From: an uncultured Chloracidobacterium sp.
GTDB taxonomy: Bacteria; Acidobacteriota; Blastocatellia; Chloracidobacteriales; Chloracidobacteriaceae
Reading direction: 5' to 3'
NCBI GenBank assembly: GCA_937966115.1
Contig: CALCKX010000074.1
Coordinates: forward strand, 1 to 40,176
DNA: 40,176 nt
Under the pieces are notes generated by a model. The model did not search any database. It saw nothing but the letters and a program-made list of their open reading frames with translations, and had not been told where the DNA came from. How positions within the stretch are numbered: position 1 is the first letter of the stretch; every line of letters starts with the position of its first letter. Below are positions 8,585-16,379 of the stretch, piece after piece. The position numbers and the translations under genes were made by a program.

Positions 8585-10069
8585 ATGCCCGTCAATCCAG
8601 ATATCAACTATACTGCAGTTCTGCCTGAAATTTGCCTTGCGGCGACGGGTCTTGGCGTCATGCTCTACGACGCCTTCGCCCAGGAAAGCCGAAAGTGGGC
8701 CGGCCCGCTGGCCCTGGCGGGCATCCTGGCGGCGGCCTATGCCGCGTGGCGCTGGACCGACTTGCCGCCCAGCGCGAGCTTCAACGGCATGCTGGTCACG
8801 GATCCGATGCGGACCGCTTTCGCTTTCCTCTTCCTTTTCGTGGCGGCGCTCTCAGTCTTGTTGGCGATGCCGATGTTCGGCAGCCAGTCAAAGAGCGGCG
8901 GCGAATATTTCGCGCTCCTCATTTTCGGGACGACGGGCATGCTGCTCGTCGGCGGGGCGGGCGACCTCGCCCTGCTGTTTTTGGGCATCGAGATTCTCTC
9001 GATTGCCTCCTATGCCCTGGCCGGCTTCCGGCGCCATGACCTGCGGTCAAACGAGGCGTCCGTCAAGTATTTCATCCTTGGCTCGTTCTCGACCGGCTTC
9101 CTGGTCTATGGCATGGCGCTGGTCTATGGCGCAACCCGGACAACCAACCTGACGACCATCCGGCTGGTCATCCAAAACGGCGGCTTGACCTCGGAAAGCC
9201 TGCTCTTGACCGGCGCGGCCCTGATGCTGGTCGGGCTGTGCTTCAAGGCCGCCGCCGCGCCGTTTCACTTCTGGGCGCCCGACGTGTACCACGGCGCGCC
9301 CACGCCGGTGACGGCCTTCATGGCAGCCGGACCCAAAGCGGCGGCCTTTGTCGCCCTGCTGCGGGTTTTCGTCGGGATGTTTCCGCCCGAAGCCTTCTCA
9401 GTCCATCAAGCCTGGACGCTGACGCTCGCCGTGGCGGCGACGCTCTCGATGATTATCGGCAACGTCGTCGCCATCACGCAGCACGACATCAAGCGCATGC
9501 TGGCGTATTCCTCGATTGCGCACGCGGGCTATGCCCTGATGGGCGTCATCGTTGGCGACTGGAAAGCGACCTTGTTTTACTTGACCAGCTACGCGGCGAT
9601 CACGCTTGGCGCATTTGCCGTCGTGGCCTATGTGGCGCGCCCAGACGATGACCGCACGGCCATTCAAGACTATGCCGGGCTTGGGACGCAGGCGACGGGC
9701 GCGGCGGTGGCGCTGGCCATATTCTTGCTCGCGCTGGGCGGGCTGCCGCTCACGGCTGGGTTCATCGGCAAGCTGACGCTCTTTCGGGAAGCCTGGCAGG
9801 GCGGCATCCAGTGGCTGGTCATCGTGGCCGTCCTCAATAGCGCCGTGTCGCTTTACTATTACCTGCGCCCCGTCTTGACGATGTTCTTCGAGGAAAGCCA
9901 GTCGCCCGAAGACGACCTGCCGGAGATGTCCTGGCCGCTCACGACGGCATTGTCCGTCGCGCTGGCGGCGGTCATCTACATCGGCGTTTTCCCGGAACCG
10001 CTCCTGGCCGGAATCAAGCGCGAGCCGCTCGCCGGGAAAGCCGCGCCGCTCCCCATTCAGGAGCGGTGA
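8585..10069 (+). CDS. nuoN: NADH-quinone oxidoreductase subunit N (complex I proton-pumping subunit)
   Basis: NuoN is one of the three antiporter-like membrane subunits of respiratory or photosynthetic complex I and pumps protons during quinone reduction. The 494-residue protein is almost entirely hydrophobic with about 14 membrane helices. Family motifs include LGIEILSIASYAL, EASVKYFILGSFS with its functional Glu and Lys, FHFWAPDVYHGAPTPVTAF, and HDIKRMLAYSSIAHAGYALMG with the central Lys and His. Length is normal for NuoN. The ATG at 8585 has no strong ribosome binding site. No other nuo gene is near: the left neighbour is divergent and the right one converges, so this nuoN is separated from any nuoL/nuoM partner. 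Confidence 0.95.
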   Translation: MPVNPDINYTAVLPEICLAATGLGVMLYDAFAQESRKWAGPLALAGILAAAYAAWRWTDLPPSASFNGMLVTDPMRTAFAFLFLFVAALSVLLAMPMFGSQSKSGGEYFALLIFGTTGMLLVGGAGDLALLFLGIEILSIASYALAGFRRHDLRSNEASVKYFILGSFSTGFLVYGMALVYGATRTTNLTTIRLVIQNGGLTSESLLLTGAALMLVGLCFKAAAAPFHFWAPDVYHGAPTPVTAFMAAGPKAAAFVALLRVFVGMFPPEAFSVHQAWTLTLAVAATLSMIIGNVVAITQHDIKRMLAYSSIAHAGYALMGVIVGDWKATLFYLTSYAAITLGAFAVVAYVARPDDDRTAIQDYAGLGTQATGAAVALAIFLLALGGLPLTAGFIGKLTLFREAWQGGIQWLVIVAVLNSAVSLYYYLRPVLTMFFEESQSPEDDLPEMSWPLTTALSVALAAVIYIGVFPEPLLAGIKREPLAGKAAPLPIQER

Positions 10070-10201
10070 GCGGCGGGGTCCGTCGCCTTGCCGCGCCGAT
10101 GTCAAGCGGATGCCAATCGCGAGAGGCGCCGTCCGCGGCGACCTGAGGCGACCGAGGGGGCGCGAAAGCCGTCCCTCCCGCAGGCCCTATAAGCCCAAAG
10201 C

Positions 10202-11398
10202 CTAGACGCCCCCGGCGCTGAGTCGCGCCGGGCGATAGAGACCCATCAGCGCCCGCGCCAGGTGATAAAAGTTCTTGCTCATGATGCGGACGCCGTCGAG
10301 CATCGGCATGCGCGCGAGCGTCTTGTACATGTAGGATTGAAACGTCAAATCCTGCACCCCGCGGTCGCGGCAAATCGCCACAAAAGCCTCCCGGCGGGCG
10401 TCGTTTTTGTAGTACAGGCTTTGCATCAGCTCCAAAAAGCGGAACGTCGCGCCGTATTTTTTCAAAAACGCCTTCTGGTACGCCCGATAGAGCTTTTCCG
10501 CGCGCAAGTCGCGGCGGCATTCGAGCAGCGCCTGCGCAGCCATCTCGCCGCTTTTCATAGCGTAGAAAATGCCTTCGCCGGAGCTGGAAGCGACCAGCCC
10601 GGCGGCGTCGCCGACTAGCGCGACGCGATTCGCAACCCACCGGTCATAGGGGCGCAGCGGAATCGGCGCCCCCTCGCGCAGGGCGGGGCGCTCCGTGATG
10701 CCAAGGTGACGCTTGAAGGCTTCCAGATGGCCCTTGATGTTGGCGCTGCGAATGGCCGTGCCGGTGCCAATGGCGACGTGGTCGGCCTTGGGAAAGACCC
10801 AGCCGTAGAAATCGGGCGAATAGCGTCCGTCGTAGTAGATTTCGCAGCGCTCGTTGAGTCGCCGGGCCGTTTCAGTCTCGAGCGCGAAACGCTCCTGAAC
10901 GGCGGCGGCCACGAGTCCGCCCCGATGCAAGTTGAAGACGCGCGCTACAAAGGAGTTCGCGCCATCCGCGCCGATGACGGCATCCGCGACCAGGGTTTGG
11001 CGAGCGCCATCCGTGGCGGTGCAGGTGACGGTCGCTCCGCGCTCGGTGGCATCCACGCCTTCGACCCGCCCCTCGATGACGAGCGCGCCAAGGTCGCCCG
11101 CCCGCTGGCGAAGAAAAGCGTCGAACGCCTCGCGGCACACCATGCCAACGTAGCCGTTGCGGATGTCCATGGTGACGGCGCGGCCCGACGGCGCATAGAC
11201 GGCGACGGCCGAGACTCGCCGCTGGATGAGCCGTTCGGGAATCTCGAAATCCCGCATCAGTGCCGGCGGAACCGCGCCGCCGCACGGCTTGATCCGGGAG
11301 AAGCTTTTCTCGATTAGAACCGTCTCGACGCCTGCCCGCGCTAAAGTCGCGGCCGCCGTCGATCCGCCTGGCCCGCCGCCACATACGATCACCCGCAT
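10202..11398 (-). CDS. bchP: Geranylgeranyl reductase of (bacterio)chlorophyll synthesis
   Basis: The 398-residue flavoprotein has an N-terminal FAD-binding GGGPGGSTAAATLARAG motif, the SRIKPCGGAVPPAL segment typical of the ChlP/BchP branch, GADGANSFVAR and GDAAGLVASSSGEGI. BchP reduces the geranylgeranyl chain of chlorophyll pigments or geranylgeranyl-PP stepwise to phytyl with NADPH. Relatives also reduce archaeal lipids or menaquinone side chains, but residues such as FYGWVFPKADHVAIGTG and the C-terminal YKTLARM region fit the BchP/ChlP group. A PucC-family gene lies upstream on the same strand, which strengthens the pigment role. AGGAG sits seven bases before the ATG. The leader just before it can fold in two ways (11406-11439). 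Confidence 0.88.
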   Translation of the reverse strand: MRVIVCGGGPGGSTAAATLARAGVETVLIEKSFSRIKPCGGAVPPALMRDFEIPERLIQRRVSAVAVYAPSGRAVTMDIRNGYVGMVCREAFDAFLRQRAGDLGALVIEGRVEGVDATERGATVTCTATDGARQTLVADAVIGADGANSFVARVFNLHRGGLVAAAVQERFALETETARRLNERCEIYYDGRYSPDFYGWVFPKADHVAIGTGTAIRSANIKGHLEAFKRHLGITERPALREGAPIPLRPYDRWVANRVALVGDAAGLVASSSGEGIFYAMKSGEMAAQALLECRRDLRAEKLYRAYQKAFLKKYGATFRFLELMQSLYYKNDARREAFVAICRDRGVQDLTFQSYMYKTLARMPMLDGVRIMSKNFYHLARALMGLYRPARLSAGGV

Positions 11399-11405
11399 AA
11401 AACGT

Positions 11406-11439
11406 CTCCTTCCGAAGAAGCCTTCCGCAAAAGGCTTCT
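11406..11439 (-). promoter_or_regulatory. Two alternative hairpins at the bchP ribosome binding site
   Basis: On the minus strand AGAAGCCTT pairs with AAGGCTTCT (11416-11424 with 11431-11439, perfect nine pairs, six-base loop). The downstream side of that stem, CTTC, can instead pair across a TTCG tetraloop with GAAG (11409-11420), whose 3' arm overlaps the AGGAG ribosome binding site at 11406-11410. The two folds exclude each other: the long stem leaves the binding site free and the tetraloop hairpin partly covers it. The pairing is seen in the sequence; a switching role is inferred. Confidence 0.4.
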
Positions 11440-11561
11440 GAAAAGCCGGACAATGGTCGAGCCGCGAATCAGCCGCCGTTTTTCATCCGGTAAAACTGGT
11501 CTGCGGATTCGAGCAACGTGTGTAACGCCACAGAGAAAAAATGGCGGGAGGCGCAACGTGA

Positions 11562-11681
11562 GCTTGCATTTCCCCACTCAGCCAAGGACACGCGCCGCTT
11601 CCTCGACAAATTCAATTTGCAGAGAAGGAAGCGTCTGCTTGCTGCGTCCCCACTCAACAAGGACACGCTCCTCTCTGCAAA
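11562..11681. repeat. Degenerate 76-base-period direct repeat with nested inverted repeats in the pucC-bchP spacer
   Basis: The 358-base spacer between pucC and bchP (11399-11756) has no convincing gene. TCCCCACTCA...AAGGACACGC is found at 11571-11593 and 11647-11668, each preceded by GCTTGC, with one substitution and a one-base length change. Between the copies, TTTGCAGAGA..GGA.GCGT (11616-11634) pairs with 11664-11681 in a 17-pair stem with two bulged bases. Part of the same arm, AGGAAGCG, can also pair with CGCTTCCT at 11596-11603, so two structures compete. An open frame of 89 codons on the minus strand (11469-11738) resembles nothing I know and looks like chance. Confidence 0.5.
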
Positions 11682-11756
11682 CCCGACCGCATCCCCCGCG
11701 CGCAGGGCGCGGGCGATACGGCTTGCTTTCCTTTTCAAGGGCGCGAGCCTTTTCCG

Positions 11757-13148
11757 CTAGCTCGCGCTCACGGCGTCAGCCAGTCGCTCGACGCCGCGGC
11801 GGGCATCCGGCTGCTCCTCGTCTTGCCGTTGCGGCGTCACGCGCCCCATCAGCATCAAAAGACAAACCGTCGCCACCAAAGCCAGGGCTTCAAGGGCGAA
11901 GACGCCTTGGTAGGCCAGCCCGATGCGTCCAGTCGCAAGCTCTAGCCCAGCCCGCCCCATCCCGGCCGTCAAGCCCGCCACCCCCTGCGCTATCGCCTGC
12001 GCAATGCCCCACACGCCCAGGTACGTGGCGGCCTGCCCGGGGCGCGTCATGTCCATCATCATGGACAGCGCCCCGACCGCGAAAATGCCGTTCCCTGTCC
12101 CTAGCACGAAAATGCCCGCCCGCAGCGCGCCGGTTCCGAAGTCGGCCGCTGCAATAACCAAGCTCAACCCGACCGCGCTCAAGATGGCGCCCGTCATGGC
12201 CAGGCTTTTCCGCGAAATCCGCCGGGCGAGAATGAAGCCGGCAAAGAGCATCGAGACCAGGGTCGCGCTGCCCCACATCGGTTGCAGACGAGTGGTGTCG
12301 GCCAGCGACATTTGGAGCACCTGCGCGCCATACGGCTCGAGCAACACGTCCTGGGCGTTCACGCCAAAGATGCCCAGCGCGACGACGGCGAAGAAAATTT
12401 TGGAGTCGCGGTCAGCGGTCATGACGGCGATGGTTTCGCGGAGCGTCGGGGGCTTGTCCTGCGCGTCGGCTGAAGCTTGGCGGCGCGGCTCCATGCCGAT
12501 GACGGCCGCCGCCATCAGCATCAACGACACCCCGACCACGGTGTAGAACAACCGTCCCAGAACCTGATCGAGCGCCGCCGCGTCGAGCGCGGTAACGTCA
12601 GCGGAAAGCTTGGATAAGTTCAGATCAAAGTACTTGGCGATCACGATGCCGGTCGCCACAATCCCAAAGGCCACCATCATGAACCAGGCGACGGAGATCG
12701 TCCGCGCCCGATGCGGGCCGGAAAGGTCGCTCATCAACGCCAGGTAAGGCACCGAGGCGGCGTTAAGCCCCAGCCCCCAGAGAGCGAACGCCAGCCCGCA
12801 GGCCAGGCTGCCCCACACCGGCTGCGAGCGAATCCACTGCGCCGAGTGCAAGATGAGCAGCAGCGATCCAGAAGCGACCAGCATCCCGCCGACGATGTAC
12901 GGCGTCCGCCGGTAGCCCCAGAGCGGCTTCGTATCGGAAGCGTAACCGGCCAGCGTGCGCATCGGGCACACCACGTAGTGCGCGCAAACGAATATCCCCA
13001 CCAGCGCCGCGTTGATTTCCCACTCGCTGATCATGACGCGGTTGAGCACCCCGAAAACGAGCAGGGCGTTCATGCCGATCGTCACATTGAGCAGTCCCAA
13101 TCGAATCGTGGCGAATAATGACAAAGGGGGCGCGGACGGGGATGACAT
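11757..13148 (-). CDS. PucC/BCH2/LhaA-family membrane carrier
   Basis: The 463-residue protein has 12 predicted membrane helices and belongs to the major facilitator superfamily branch that contains PucC, LhaA and BCH2. Those proteins occur in phototrophs and help assemble light-harvesting antennae or handle bacteriochlorophyll. Signature regions are LGLLNVTIGMNALLVFGVLN at the start, AHYVVCPMRTLAGYASDTKP, WGYRRTPYIVGG and the mid-protein VLLEPYGAQVLQMS. The C-terminus is a short charged tail. GAGAG lies close before the ATG. It precedes bchP on the same strand with a 358-base structured spacer, so co-expression is likely but not certain. The divergent neighbour is the MoaD-like gene. Confidence 0.88.
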   Translation of the reverse strand: MSSPSAPPLSLFATIRLGLLNVTIGMNALLVFGVLNRVMISEWEINAALVGIFVCAHYVVCPMRTLAGYASDTKPLWGYRRTPYIVGGMLVASGSLLLILHSAQWIRSQPVWGSLACGLAFALWGLGLNAASVPYLALMSDLSGPHRARTISVAWFMMVAFGIVATGIVIAKYFDLNLSKLSADVTALDAAALDQVLGRLFYTVVGVSLMLMAAAVIGMEPRRQASADAQDKPPTLRETIAVMTADRDSKIFFAVVALGIFGVNAQDVLLEPYGAQVLQMSLADTTRLQPMWGSATLVSMLFAGFILARRISRKSLAMTGAILSAVGLSLVIAAADFGTGALRAGIFVLGTGNGIFAVGALSMMMDMTRPGQAATYLGVWGIAQAIAQGVAGLTAGMGRAGLELATGRIGLAYQGVFALEALALVATVCLLMLMGRVTPQRQDEEQPDARRGVERLADAVSAS

Positions 13149-13372
13149 AGGCTCTCAGGTAGCTGGGGGGCGGTGATTCAGCGCATCTGTTACCAACCTA
13201 CTTTCAACTCGGCGCAAGTCAAAGCAAAACTGTCTTTTTACACACACAACCCCCCGGGGTAGCCGCTGGCGAGTCGCTTCGCGATCCGCTTTCAACTTTT
13301 CAACCTCGCGTCTCAACCTCGCGCGGCTTGTCATCCTGCGCGTCTTTGCGCGGCGAGTGTTTACCTACGCAC
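13149..13372. other. Divergent regulatory spacer between pucC and the MoaD-like gene
   Basis: The whole 351-base gap (13149-13499) has no convincing gene. It contains a TGT-N12-ACA match at 13231-13248, the spacing recognised by CrtJ/PpsR in purple bacteria, but it lies in a low-complexity CACACA run and may be chance. TCAACCTCGCG occurs twice near 13298-13320. I could not fit a good promoter to pucC. Confidence 0.4.
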
Positions 13373-13401
13373 TTGAGTCGGCCAAAGTCTTGGCGTAAAA
13401 A
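13373..13401 (+). promoter_or_regulatory. Possible promoter for the MoaD-like gene
   Basis: TTGAGT (13373-13378) and TAAAAA (13396-13401) are 17 bases apart, followed by an AT-rich AATATTAG unlike the surrounding sequence. The leader of about 90 bases contains the small stem CCTCA-AAAGTTC-TGAGG and a twice-repeated GCGTCCTCAAA. No known riboswitch consensus was recognised there. Confidence 0.4.
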
Positions 13402-13499
13402 AATATTAGCGCCGGCATCCGCTCCGGCGGCGCTGCGTCCTCAAAGATTGCCGCGTCCTCAAAAGTTCTGAGGCGTTACCCGCGGAGATTTCCAAACCC

Positions 13500-13793
13500 A
13501 TGGCTGTCACCATTGAGCTTTCTTCGGTATATCTTCCTCTGACTGAAAACAATCGCGCCGTCTCGGTCGAGGCGACCACGGTTGGCGAAGCGCTGCGGAA
13601 ACTGACCGAAAAGTACGCCAAGCTCAGCAAAGAGATTTACAACGGGCGCGGGCTTCGGCAGCCAACCGTCAGCATTTATGTTAACAGCCGCGACATCAAC
13701 ACGCTGGAAGACATCAACACGCGCCTTGAGAAAGGCGATGTCGTGACCGTGGTGCCGTCGGTTGGGTGGAAGCGCCCCTACGGCGCGATTTGA
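13500..13793 (+). CDS. MoaD/ThiS-family beta-grasp protein without C-terminal Gly-Gly
   Basis: The 97-residue protein has the ubiquitin-like fold pattern of small sulfur carriers: VEATTVGEALRKLTEKY, SIYVNSRDINTLEDINTRL and GDVVTVVPSVG. MoaD and ThiS end in Gly-Gly, whose terminal carboxylate is adenylated and thiocarboxylated for molybdopterin or thiazole synthesis. Here the aligned position reads VGWKRPYGAI, so the Gly-Gly is missing and a short tail follows. Either it has lost carrier function or the tail is replaced or removed. No other molybdopterin or thiamine gene is near. The ATG has GGAG about 12 bases upstream, which is rather far. The DUF1684 gene starts two bases after its stop. 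Confidence 0.8.
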   Translation: MAVTIELSSVYLPLTENNRAVSVEATTVGEALRKLTEKYAKLSKEIYNGRGLRQPTVSIYVNSRDINTLEDINTRLEKGDVVTVVPSVGWKRPYGAI

Positions 13794-13795
13794 TC

Positions 13796-14584
13796 ATGGC
13801 GGTCTCGCTTGGCGGCCGGGGCGCGCGCGGCGCGGCGCGGCGACTGGGCATATCGCTTCTCGCCAGCGCGCTTCTCGCCAGCGCGCTTCTCGCCAGCGCG
13901 CTAGCCGGTTGCGCGACCAACGCGCCGCGCCTGGCTCAGCCAGCCGCGCCGGCGGCGGCTTCGCCGCAGCCTGCGGCCAGCTCCGCGCCAACGGAACCGC
14001 TGCCAATGAATCCGCTAGACGACCCGCGCGCCACGGTCGAGGCGGTCGAGCGGGCGACCCAGGCTCAGCGACAGCTCAGGGATCGCGCATTCAAGCTCGA
14101 CGCCGACTCGCCGCTGCCGCCCGACCGGCGGGAAGCCTTCACGGGGCTGCGCTATTTTCCCTTTGACGCCCGGTACCGCTTTGTCGTCAAGCTTGAGCCG
14201 TGCCCGCGGACAGCCATCATCGAGACGGCGACGACGCGCCCGGACGACGCGCGCCGCTACCGCTGCGCCGGCGTGTTTCGATTTACGGCGGAGGGCGTTT
14301 CCTGTGCGCTGTTGGCCCTGACTCCAGACCTGGGCGCCCCAGACGCCGCGCCCGACCTCTTCGTTCCATTCCGGGACGCGACCGCCGGCAAGGAAACTTA
14401 TGCCGCCGGGCGGTACTTGCAGCTCAAGCGGCGCGGCGCGGATGAAGATGAATACGTTCTGGATTTCAACCAGGCGTTCAATCCGTATTGCGCCTATGGC
14501 GGCAATTACAGTTGCCCCCTGCCGCCCCCGGAAAATCGCCTGCCGGTGCCCATCCGGGCGGGCGAGAAGCTCCCGCAGCGATGA
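13796..14584 (+). CDS. DUF1684-family lipoprotein
   Basis: The 262-residue product has a signal peptide ending in a lipobox (ALAGC), so it is probably lipid-anchored in the envelope. After a Pro/Ala-rich linker come DUF1684 hallmarks: SPLPPDRREAFTGLRYFPFD, the variable middle strands, and LDFNQAFNPYCAYGGNYSCP followed by PPENRLPVPIRAGEK. The function of the family is unknown. The start at 13796 is chosen because it falls two bases after the previous stop; the frame is open to 13766. The signal peptide is encoded by a triplicated 15-base repeat. Four cysteines, two in the NPYCAY..CPLP block, may bind metal or form a disulfide. Confidence 0.82.
   Translation: MAVSLGGRGARGAARRLGISLLASALLASALLASALAGCATNAPRLAQPAAPAAASPQPAASSAPTEPLPMNPLDDPRATVEAVERATQAQRQLRDRAFKLDADSPLPPDRREAFTGLRYFPFDARYRFVVKLEPCPRTAIIETATTRPDDARRYRCAGVFRFTAEGVSCALLALTPDLGAPDAAPDLFVPFRDATAGKETYAAGRYLQLKRRGADEDEYVLDFNQAFNPYCAYGGNYSCPLPPPENRLPVPIRAGEKLPQR
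13854..13898 (+). repeat. Three tandem 15-base repeats in the signal peptide of the DUF1684 lipoprotein
   Basis: CGCTTCTCGCCAGCG is repeated exactly three times (13854, 13869, 13884) with a partial fourth copy. Each unit encodes five residues in frame, giving LLASA three times in the hydrophobic core. Perfect identity points to recent slippage. Confidence 0.9.
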
Positions 14585-14675
14585 CGCGGGCGAGGGTTGG
14601 CGGCGACCGGAGCAATCCAGGCTCCATTGCGGCGGGGAACGCGCTCCCGCCAGCGCCGATCCCCGAGCGCGCGTC

Positions 14676-16172
14676 CTAGCGCGCCGCGTCCAGCGCCTCC
14701 CCGAGTCGCTCTCGAATCGCGGCAATGCAGGGCGTCAGCGGCGTGTCGGCCTCAAGCGGCGGCACGAGGCTATGGATGAAATCCTCGACCCGTTGCAGCC
14801 GCGGGCTGGTTCGCCGCGGACGCAAAAACGGCAGCGCCTGCGTCGCCGCGAGCAGCTCGATGGACAGGATGTTGGCGACGTTTTCGACGATGGCCCGCAG
14901 CTTGAGCGCAGCCGTCATCCCCATGGAGACGAAGTCCTCCTTGGCCGCGCCGGTCGGCAACGACCCGACCGAAGCGGGATGCGCCAGCCCCATGTTTTCA
15001 TTGCACAGCGCCGCGGCGGCGACCTGCGCCATCATCAGCCCCGACTGCATCCCTGGCTGACGCGCCAGGAAGGCTGGCAGCTCCGACAAGTCAGGGTTGA
15101 GCAGGCGCTCGATACGCCGCTCGGCGATGCCGCCGAGCGTCGCCGCGGCCATGGCGCAGGCGTCAAGAGCCAGCGCCACGGGCGCGCCGTGAAAGTTGCC
15201 GCCGGAGATCACCTCGCCCGTATCCGTAAAAACCAGCGGATTGTCGGTGGCGCTGTTGAACTCTGTTTCCAGCGTTTGTCGCCCGAAGCTCAATACATCG
15301 CGGGCCGCGCCATGAACTTGCGGCATGCAGCGCAAGCTGTAGGCGTCCTGCACGCGCGGGCAGTCCCGATGCGCCTGCATAAGCTCGCTGTCGGCCAGCA
15401 GGGCGCGCAGGCGAGCGGCGACGGCGACCTGCCCGGCGTGCGGGCGCGCGGCGTGAATGCGCTCGTCGAAGGCGGCGACTGTGCCGTGCAGGGCGTCGAG
15501 CGAAAGCGCTCCGGCAACGTCGGCGAGATCGGCGAGGTCGAGCAGCCGCGCCAGCGCCAGCCCGCCGACCGCGCCCATGGCTTGCGTGCCGTTGAGCAGC
15601 GCCAGGCCCTCCTTGGCCTCCAGCGTCAGCGGCTCAAGCCCGGCCCGGGCCAGCGCGACGCGCGCCGGCAACCGCTCGCCGCGAAAGCGCGCCTCGCCTT
15701 CGCCGATGAGCGCCAGCGCGAGATGCGCCAGCGGCGACAGATCGCCGCTGGCGCCGACCGAGCCTTTCTCCGGCACGATCGGGTGAACGCCGGCGTTGAG
15801 CAGGGCGACCAGCCGCTCCAGCGCCAGCGGGCGCACGCCGGAGGCCCCGCGCGCGAGGACATTGGCCCGCAGCAACATCATCGCCCGGGTTTCAGCTTCG
15901 GAAAGCGGCTCGCCCACGCCGCAGGCGTGGGAGCGAACCAAGTTGACCTGCAGCTCGGCTAGCGCCGACGGCGGAATGGTCACGGAAGACAGCTTGCCGA
16001 AACCGGTGTTGACGCCATAGACGATGCGGCCCTGCGCCAGGATGTCCGTGACGACGGCGCGGGCCGCGGCCGCCCGCGCGAGCGCCTCCGGCGCAATTTC
16101 AACTGGCGCGGCGTTTTCGCGCGCCGCCTCCGCAAGGTTTTCCAAAGTCAGGCCATAACCGCTGAGCTGCAT
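14676..16172 (-). CDS. hutH: Histidine ammonia-lyase
   Basis: HutH removes ammonia from histidine to give urocanate, the first step of histidine degradation. The 498-residue product has [11 protein letters not shown] at 51-61 with the catalytic Tyr52. [14 protein letters not shown] at 137-150 carries Ala-Ser-Gly at 141-143, which cyclises to the MIO cofactor. TQAMG and QDAYSLRC also fit. Length is normal. The start at 16172 has GGAGAGG nine bases upstream; the frame continues to 16256. The other hut genes (hutU, hutI) are not in the window. Related tyrosine or phenylalanine lyases share the fold, but NTGFGK and the overall match favour HutH. It is divergent from gatA, with 207 bases between. 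Confidence 0.92.
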   Translation of the reverse strand: MQLSGYGLTLENLAEAARENAAPVEIAPEALARAAAARAVVTDILAQGRIVYGVNTGFGKLSSVTIPPSALAELQVNLVRSHACGVGEPLSEAETRAMMLLRANVLARGASGVRPLALERLVALLNAGVHPIVPEKGSVGASGDLSPLAHLALALIGEGEARFRGERLPARVALARAGLEPLTLEAKEGLALLNGTQAMGAVGGLALARLLDLADLADVAGALSLDALHGTVAAFDERIHAARPHAGQVAVAARLRALLADSELMQAHRDCPRVQDAYSLRCMPQVHGAARDVLSFGRQTLETEFNSATDNPLVFTDTGEVISGGNFHGAPVALALDACAMAAATLGGIAERRIERLLNPDLSELPAFLARQPGMQSGLMMAQVAAAALCNENMGLAHPASVGSLPTGAAKEDFVSMGMTAALKLRAIVENVANILSIELLAATQALPFLRPRRTSPRLQRVEDFIHSLVPPLEADTPLTPCIAAIRERLGEALDAAR

Positions 16173-16379
16173 GGGGGAAAGCCTCTCCATCCGAAAAAAG
16201 CCGAAGCCGGCCACGCGCTTCCGCCGCGCGCCATCGCCGCCCGCGGCGACCAGCAAAAGCCCGCCGCGGCGCTATTGCGAAAAGCGGACTCGATTGACGA
16301 CGGCGCGGGCGACCAGTTACCGTCTTGTGGCTGCGCGATCGCGGTCGCGGGCGACCCTCTGCCGTTTCTCGACACAACC

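Noticed and set aside
11490-11525. tRNA-like GGATTCGAGC segment
   Set aside because: No acceptor or anticodon stem can be formed around it.
11469-11738. 89-codon frame in the pucC-bchP spacer
   Set aside because: No ribosome binding site, no recognisable domain, and it covers the repeat and inverted-repeat structure.
13402-13499. Molybdenum-cofactor or TPP riboswitch before the MoaD-like gene
   Set aside because: Only short stems are visible and the conserved cores of those riboswitches were not found.
14400-15962. Long open frame of 520 codons on the plus strand opposite hutH
   Set aside because: It lies antisense to a clear histidine ammonia-lyase, has no recognisable motif and is explained by GC-rich codon use.
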